A stretch of 37,200 bases of DNA from Bacteroidota bacterium (lineage in GTDB: Bacteria > Bacteroidota > Bacteroidia > Sphingobacteriales > Sphingobacteriaceae): NCBI GenBank assembly GCA_013288685.1, contig JABDBM010000035.1, positions 1-37,200 on the forward strand, in the 5' to 3' direction. The notes beneath the pieces were generated by a model, which did no database searches, was not told where the DNA came from, and worked only from the letters and a program-made list of their open reading frames with translations. Each line of letters starts with the position of its first letter. Positions within the stretch are counted from its first letter, which is position 1. Below are positions 33,145 to 37,200 of the stretch, in pieces. Both the position numbers and the translations under genes were made by a program.

Positions 33145-34299
33145 TTATTCCATAACAGTTATCCTCCTTCCTTCAACTTTAAAATGGATGGTTCCGGTTA
33201 GTTCCAGGTTCTTCAATATCTCTGTAAGATTCTGCGATTTGGATACACTGCCACCGTATTCTTTATCTTTGAGGTTTCCCTGGTAAGCTACATCCACGTC
33301 ATACCAGCGCGCAATTTGCCGCATAATTTGATGGATGCTTGAGTTTTGCAATGAGAAAATGCCATTTTTCCAGGCCATAACACTGATGATATCGGCATGC
33401 GCAACAGTAACATCGTCGCGATCGTTTTGGTTCACGGCTTGCTGCCCAGGTATTAAAATCCTGTTAACACCACCTTTGGAAACTTTAACTGACCCTTCCA
33501 GCAGGGTTGTCCGCGTTTCGCCTTCATCATCATAGGCCATAATATTAAAATGCGTCCCTAAAACTTCTACTTCCTGTCCGTTCGATTTCACTTTAAAAGG
33601 CATCTTTTTATTTTTGGCTACTTCAAAATAACCCTCGCCGGTTAGTTCAACGTTTCTTTCGGCACCCACAAAAGCGGTTGGGTATTTTAACGAGGAAGCT
33701 GAGTTTAGCCAAACCCTGGTACCGTCAGATAAAACAATCTGATACTGACCTCCTTTAGGTGTCGACACTGTGTTATAACCAATTACCGGGCTTTCGGAGC
33801 TCGTAGTATCCTGCAATGCCTCGTATTGAAGTACTCCTCCCTCCTTTTTTTGCACTTTTGTGTTGCCCTGTTTTATAACAGTTCCATTGCTTGCATCATT
33901 CAAAGCTATTTTTTCGCCGTTGGCCAGGGTCAATAAAGCTTTATTTGAGCCGGGAATAATTCCGTTTGCTTTGATTACGTTTTTGGAGTAAACTTTTTCA
34001 GGATTGGTTTTTTGATGGGATGCGTAAAAAAAAGCGCCTGTTGCCAATACAACAACTGCGGCCGCAGCCATCCACCATTTAGCATAGGTAATTCGGGCGG
34101 GCTGTTTATACCCGATATCTGACTGTAGCCGTTTTAACAGGCGTTCTTCAATTTCCTGGTATTCTTCACCTGCCTCATCGTCCTTTATTTCGGCAATTTC
34201 GAATTGATCACGATAAGCCATAATCAGTTCAACCTCCTCGCGGGAAGCATTGCCTGCTAAAAATTTTTCAAACAGCAACAGGTACTGATCGCGGTCCAT
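33145..34299 (-). CDS. FecR-family anti-sigma factor
   Basis: A 384-residue inner-membrane protein. Residues 1-72 are cytosolic and acidic (the sigma-binding part, LFEKFLAGNASREEVELI), one membrane helix covers about 75-93 (WWMAAAAVVVLATGAFFY), and the periplasmic part holds the FecR domain (about 180-275, TPKGGQYQIVLSDGTRVWLN, GEGYFEVAKNKKMPFKV, VEVLGTHFNIMAY, LLEGSVKVS) and a C-terminal DUF4974 domain (SVMAWKNGIFSLQNSSIHQI, then IARWYDVDVAYQGN). The DUF4974 domain resembles the STN domain it is thought to contact on SusC. It keeps the ECF sigma factor inactive until SusC binds substrate. It lies 505 bp from the sigma gene, an unusually wide gap. Confidence 0.94.
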   Translation of the reverse strand: MDRDQYLLLFEKFLAGNASREEVELIMAYRDQFEIAEIKDDEAGEEYQEIEERLLKRLQSDIGYKQPARITYAKWWMAAAAVVVLATGAFFYASHQKTNPEKVYSKNVIKANGIIPGSNKALLTLANGEKIALNDASNGTVIKQGNTKVQKKEGGVLQYEALQDTTSSESPVIGYNTVSTPKGGQYQIVLSDGTRVWLNSASSLKYPTAFVGAERNVELTGEGYFEVAKNKKMPFKVKSNGQEVEVLGTHFNIMAYDDEGETRTTLLEGSVKVSKGGVNRILIPGQQAVNQNDRDDVTVAHADIISVMAWKNGIFSLQNSSIHQIMRQIARWYDVDVAYQGNLKDKEYGGSVSKSQNLTEILKNLELTGTIHFKVEGRRITVME

Positions 34300-34804
34300 A
34301 GTTTAAACAATAAGAGTAATGTATTGGGTTTACAATATGATAGAGGGAGAATGCGAAGGAGCACACACACGATTGAAAAAATATTTTGGTTATATAACGT
34401 TTTGTAGGGTATAATAAACCAAATACAAAGCGACAGGGCATAAAATGACTGCTGTTTGGTGCAAAATATTAAGTAAACGGGGTTGTTTTTTTGATGTAAA
34501 CGTTATGGGTTTAAAAATAACTAACTAACTGATTATCAAGTTAAACACGCTTTTAAAGTTGCTGAAAAATTAAACACTTGGCTATTAGTCAATTATGAAA
34601 ATTTAACTCATAGTTAAAAGTTAATTATTTAATTATCAGCCATTTACATTGAAAAAAACGTGCCGGTGTGTGTGTGAAGTAAACACCTTGAAATAGCGAT
34701 AATTTAATATAAAACTGCTATCTGAGACCTGCATGCAGCCTACCTATATGTAGGGCGCCGAAATAATCGGCATGACATCTTTTTTTGAAATTTGCAATTT
34801 TGTA
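34300..34804. other. Long non-coding gap between sigma and anti-sigma genes
   Basis: These 505 bp contain no convincing gene on either strand. The sequence is AT-rich. At the sigma-gene end it contains small hairpins: GCCGA/TCGGC with a 5-nt loop (near 34757-34771), CCTAC/GTAGG (near 34739-34754) and the 10-bp palindrome CTGCATGCAG, which may end the sigma transcript. The part nearest FecR should contain the anti-sigma promoter, but I could not pick a clear one. CA and GT dinucleotide runs of 8-11 bp occur near 34364 and 34665. Confidence 0.5.
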
Positions 34805-35404
34805 TTAACTAAAATAACAGTAAATAGCTGCACCTGCTAACAAAAATGAAAATACAATATCTTTCATATTAAACCGGATGCATTGCAAGGCCCGCGTAAT
34901 TTGATTTTCGACGGTTCTTTTGGAAATACCCAGTTTTTCGGCAATCTCGTTATTGTTAAGCTGCTGCACCCTGCTCAGGAAAAAAATTTCGCGGCATCTT
35001 TCGGGTAATGAGCGTAAATGATAAACTAACTGCCCTTCCAGTTCCTCGTACGCTATTTTTTCATCGGCGGTATTTACTTCGTAGCCCTCAAGCTCTTCCG
35101 ATAAACTTTCCCTATATTCAATAGTAACCGTTTTATTCTTTTTAATATAAGCATATACCTGGTATCGCGTAGCCGCTTTAAGGTATTTATCAAAATCATT
35201 GATCACTAAAAAATTGCGGCGGTTCCAGATATTTAAAAACAGGTCATGTACAATTTCCTCGCTCGCTTCGGGGTCCTTAACGTGTTGTAAGGCAGTTTTA
35301 TACAGCCTCAGCCAATGCCTTTGAAACATTGCAGCAAAAGCCTTATGGTCATCTTTAACAATAAGATTCCACAGTTCCGCGTCGCTGAGGGAGCAGTTAG
35401 CCAT
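34805..35404 (-). CDS. ECF RNA polymerase sigma factor with hydrophobic C-terminal tail
   Basis: A 199-residue sigma-70 factor of the Bacteroidota ECF group paired with FecR and SusC. Region 2 is seen in AFAAMFQRHWLRLYKTALQ, EASEEIVHDLFLNIWNRR and FDKYLKAATRYQVYAYIKK; region 4 in LRSLPERCREIFFLSRVQQL, NNNEIAEKLGISKRTVENQI and TRALQCIRF. Residues 182-198 (DIVFSFLLAGAAIYCYF) form a hydrophobic stretch after the DNA-binding helix, which could place the protein at the membrane. It is expected to drive the susCD genes. A promoter overlapping a CAATCGATTG palindrome lies upstream, so the sigma gene itself is probably repressed by the same regulator as the esterase genes. Confidence 0.93.
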   Translation of the reverse strand: MANCSLSDAELWNLIVKDDHKAFAAMFQRHWLRLYKTALQHVKDPEASEEIVHDLFLNIWNRRNFLVINDFDKYLKAATRYQVYAYIKKNKTVTIEYRESLSEELEGYEVNTADEKIAYEELEGQLVYHLRSLPERCREIFFLSRVQQLNNNEIAEKLGISKRTVENQITRALQCIRFNMKDIVFSFLLAGAAIYCYFS

Positions 35405-35442
35405 AAAAATACAGGTGCGAGTTTAAATTGGTTTTAACTGGC

Positions 35443-35479
35443 TAAATATAGAAATAATATTTAATTCGACAATCGATTG
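35443..35479 (-). promoter_or_regulatory. Candidate sigma-gene promoter overlapped by a LacI-type palindrome
   Basis: Read on the minus strand, ATTG (35473-35470) lies 19 bp upstream of TATATTTA (35450-35443), close to the Bacteroidota consensus. The ATTG is one half of the perfect 10-bp palindrome CAATCGATTG (35470-35479), so a bound regulator would cover the -33 element. The start codon is 39 bp downstream of the -7 box. Confidence 0.45.
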
Positions 35480-35523
35480 CATAATATTTTTTTAACAATA
35501 AGCTGTCGTTTTATAACTTTATT

Positions 35524-35610
35524 AAGTCTTGAGCCGAAAGTTCTGAGTTGGATATACCTTTATGTCAAAACTTACGACTCGATACTACAGACTTCAGACT
35601 AACGACTCTT
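35524..35610. repeat. AGTCnT-type word repeat at the deacetylase stop codon
   Basis: The stretch consists of repeated words related to AAGTCTTGAG, GAAAGTTCTGAG, and on the right CTTACGACTC, CAGACTTCAGACTAACGACT. The two sides are loosely inverted (about 15 of 24 positions pair). The right side contains the last codons (Ser-Arg-stop) of the deacetylase gene. This may act as its terminator. The word pattern resembles repeats that I recall between genes of related bacteria. Confidence 0.4.
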
Positions 35611-36390
35611 CTTAATATATTCCGCTACATCAACCATCGGCGCAATCCATATATCTTTTTCATTTTGCTTTAAATAATGCAGCAATTTACTGTGTTCCTT
35701 TAAGCCAACATTTATATTATGACCGCCGCCTACGCCGTGAAAAAGAAAAACAAGCAAAGTATGTGTTTCCATGGCTTTTTTTACCAAATTTATCATATAA
35801 TCAGCCGATTGGCCGTTTATCATGTAACACTCAATATTGTCCAGTTTAACGTCGTTTGCGGTTTGTAAACCCGGCATAACGCCCCGAGCCCCGGCAAAAT
35901 CATTGCGCAACTGGTCATAAAAGAACACATCCCCTATTTTTAAATCACCACATGGATAGGCAAAAGTTCTTTTATCCTTTCCATCAATAGCTTTTAACAG
36001 GGTGTTATTAACCCTTATTTCATTTACTGCTCGGCTTACGGTGTATTTACTGAGGTCGTTATCGGGTGTAACAAAACTACGGCCAGGCAAACTGCCATCG
36101 CAAGGGTGGAACAAGGCGTGATTACCCAACTCGTGCCCGTGCTGTGCTGCTAGCCGCCACTCGTTCATCCTCAAATTCACCACCGGCGACGAGCCAATGA
36201 GATAAAAAGTTCCTTTTAATTGCAAAGAATCCAGGGCTGGAACTACATTATCCAAATCCACATCTATCGCATCATCATACGTGAGCACCACGGCGCACTG
36301 TTTATTATTCCATGGTTGTGGATTTTGGGATTTTGCCATTTGCACGCCAAGCGTCAAACAGCTTAGAAGAATGGTGGTTTTTAAGATCAT
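35599..36390 (-). CDS. Exported polysaccharide deacetylase (CE4, NodB homology)
   Basis: From ATG at 36390 the product is 263 residues with a signal peptide (LKTTILLSCLTLGVQMAKS); the frame is open upstream to 36504 but that part would cover the operator. NodB motifs are visible: TYDDA with Asp39/Asp40, GNHALFHPC with the metal-binding His91 and His95, AYPCGD as the third motif, and FLFHGVGGGH near the end. CE4 enzymes remove acetyl groups from xylan, chitin or peptidoglycan. Its neighbourhood beside the xylan locus and the shared palindrome upstream favour acetylxylan, but this is inference. It is separated from the sigma gene by about 195 bp. Confidence 0.88.
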   Translation of the reverse strand: MILKTTILLSCLTLGVQMAKSQNPQPWNNKQCAVVLTYDDAIDVDLDNVVPALDSLQLKGTFYLIGSSPVVNLRMNEWRLAAQHGHELGNHALFHPCDGSLPGRSFVTPDNDLSKYTVSRAVNEIRVNNTLLKAIDGKDKRTFAYPCGDLKIGDVFFYDQLRNDFAGARGVMPGLQTANDVKLDNIECYMINGQSADYMINLVKKAMETHTLLVFLFHGVGGGHNINVGLKEHSKLLHYLKQNEKDIWIAPMVDVAEYIKKSR

Positions 36391-36430
36391 AATTAAGTTT
36401 AGGTAAAAATCAGTTAAAATATTGATTTCT

Positions 36431-36442
36431 GCAATCGATTGC
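36431..36442. promoter_or_regulatory. LacI-type palindrome upstream of the deacetylase gene
   Basis: The perfect 12-bp palindrome GCAATCGATTGC lies 41 bp upstream of the deacetylase start codon and is identical to the core of the 34-bp palindrome upstream of the acetylesterase. Nineteen bases after its ATTG (minus strand) is TGATTTTT, a poor match to a -7 box. Confidence 0.5.
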
Positions 36443-36569
36443 TGATATTTTTGAGCTAATAAAATGGCATAGCAGGATTCAGGACTGACGATAGCAGAGG
36501 CCAATAAGGATCAGAAATCAGCTTATGCAAAAAATCAACCGCAATAGTATTATTCGCAACTTTTTTAAA

Positions 36570-37200
36570 TTATAACATTTTGATCAGTAAGCCAACAACC
36601 GCTGCAATTCCAATAATGTAAGGTTCCTGCAACTTTTTGAAATAGATTAATGCCACCACAGCGACAACCGCTATTATTGCTGTGGGGATATCGATAATTG
36701 ACCGCAGTCCAATAATAATCACCGATCCGACGAGCGCACCGACCACAGATGCGGTAATTCCATCTACAAATGCTTTGATACTGGTGTTTTTGGCAATCTT
36801 TTTAAAAGAGGGCGCTAAGGTCACTGTAAAAACATAGCAAGGCAAAAAGGTCGCCAGTGCTGCAATGCACGCGCCTGGAAAGCCTGCAACAAGGTAACCG
36901 ATAAAACCAACAGTAATAACCACGGGACCGGGCGTAATCATGGCGACAGCCACGGCATCCACAAACTGTTTTTCGTTTAGCCAGCCAAATTCTTTAACCA
37001 CCCCGCCATGCAGGAAAGGAACGATGGCCAGCCCGCTCCCAAAAACAAATGCGCCTGCCTTTAAAAAGAACCAGCCGATCTGAGGCAAGAGTTTGCTCTC
37101 GTATTTCCAGAAACCAACCCACAGAAAAATTCCGGCAGGCACAATGGTCGGTTTTCTAATCCAATGCGGCGGTGCTTTGATCAGCATATACAAGATACCG
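36570..37200 (-). CDS. Chromate transporter (ChrA), C-terminal half, partial
   Basis: The frame is open to the right edge, so the gene begins outside the window. The visible 209 residues contain an aromatic linker (YMLIKAPPHW, then GIFLWVGFWKYESKL) and one complete CHR domain: FFLKAGAFVFGSGLAIVPFL, GWLNEKQFVDAVAVAMITPGPVVI, GYLVAGFPGACIAALATFLPC, and a run of membrane helices ending AAVVGLLIKML. The PGP motif and GxGLAIVPFL are typical of ChrA. Long-chain ChrA has two such domains, so this is the second. It exports chromate, or acts as a related anion transporter. It has no visible link to the xylan locus. Confidence 0.92.
   Translation of the reverse strand, partial: GILYMLIKAPPHWIRKPTIVPAGIFLWVGFWKYESKLLPQIGWFFLKAGAFVFGSGLAIVPFLHGGVVKEFGWLNEKQFVDAVAVAMITPGPVVITVGFIGYLVAGFPGACIAALATFLPCYVFTVTLAPSFKKIAKNTSIKAFVDGITASVVGALVGSVIIIGLRSIIDIPTAIIAVVAVVALIYFKKLQEPYIIGIAAVVGLLIKML

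Noticed and set aside
34364..34675. CACACACAC and GTGTGTGTG runs as an inverted-repeat structure
   Set aside because: Simple dinucleotide runs 300 bp apart, too short and too simple to support a paired structure.
36391..36504. Upstream start of the deacetylase at 36504
   Set aside because: The extra 38 residues have no signal character and cover the palindrome; the ATG at 36390 gives a proper signal peptide.

Overview
The window looks like chromosomal DNA of a Bacteroidota species, most likely a Sphingobacteriaceae member such as Mucilaginibacter. Three things point there: a SusC/SusD system with its own ECF sigma and FecR-type anti-sigma factor, a PorP/SprF protein next to a giant PKD-repeat protein with a gliding-motility-type C-terminal sorting domain (type IX secretion), and promoter-like elements of the TTTG...TAnnTTTG kind with few Shine-Dalgarno sequences. 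The genus is an inference from sequence style. No rRNA, tRNA, CRISPR array, insertion sequence or integrase was seen.

Positions 1-2068 (minus strand) hold three tandem tail-collar/MdpB-like genes followed by the start of a leaderless periplasmic-binding-like protein that runs off the window. Positions 2621-8291 (minus) hold a type IX secretion cassette: a 1378-residue surface protein, a PorP/SprF partner broken by one extra base in a G8 tract, and a small membrane protein. Positions 8588-15090 are mostly housekeeping or stress genes: an SpmA-SpmB-like membrane protein, two DinB-fold proteins, DUF3052, a small exported protein, OsmC, a MORN-like exported protein and an OmpA-family porin.

Positions 15379-19346 (plus) are a two-gene bacterial RNA-repair operon, Hen1 and Pnkp, whose stop and start codons overlap. 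A DUF1801 protein and a membrane acyltransferase follow on the minus strand.

Positions 21181-36390 (minus) form a polysaccharide utilization locus that fits acetylated glucuronoxylan: ECF sigma, FecR, SusC with an STN domain, SusD, a TIG-domain surface lipoprotein, a GH10 xylanase with a carbohydrate-binding module inserted in its catalytic domain, an SGNH acetylesterase, a CE15-type glucuronoyl esterase and a CE4 deacetylase. A palindrome with core CAATCGATTG lies 40-70 bp upstream of three of these genes and suggests one LacI-type regulator. The gap upstream of susC carries a candidate antisense small RNA with a perfect -7 box and a strong terminator on the opposite strand. The window ends in the C-terminal half of a chromate transporter.

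Several intergenic gaps carry word-like repeats built from short units (CGCAAAG, GAGATTAGAG, CCATGATT, AGTCnT, AATGAC), usually right at stop codons.
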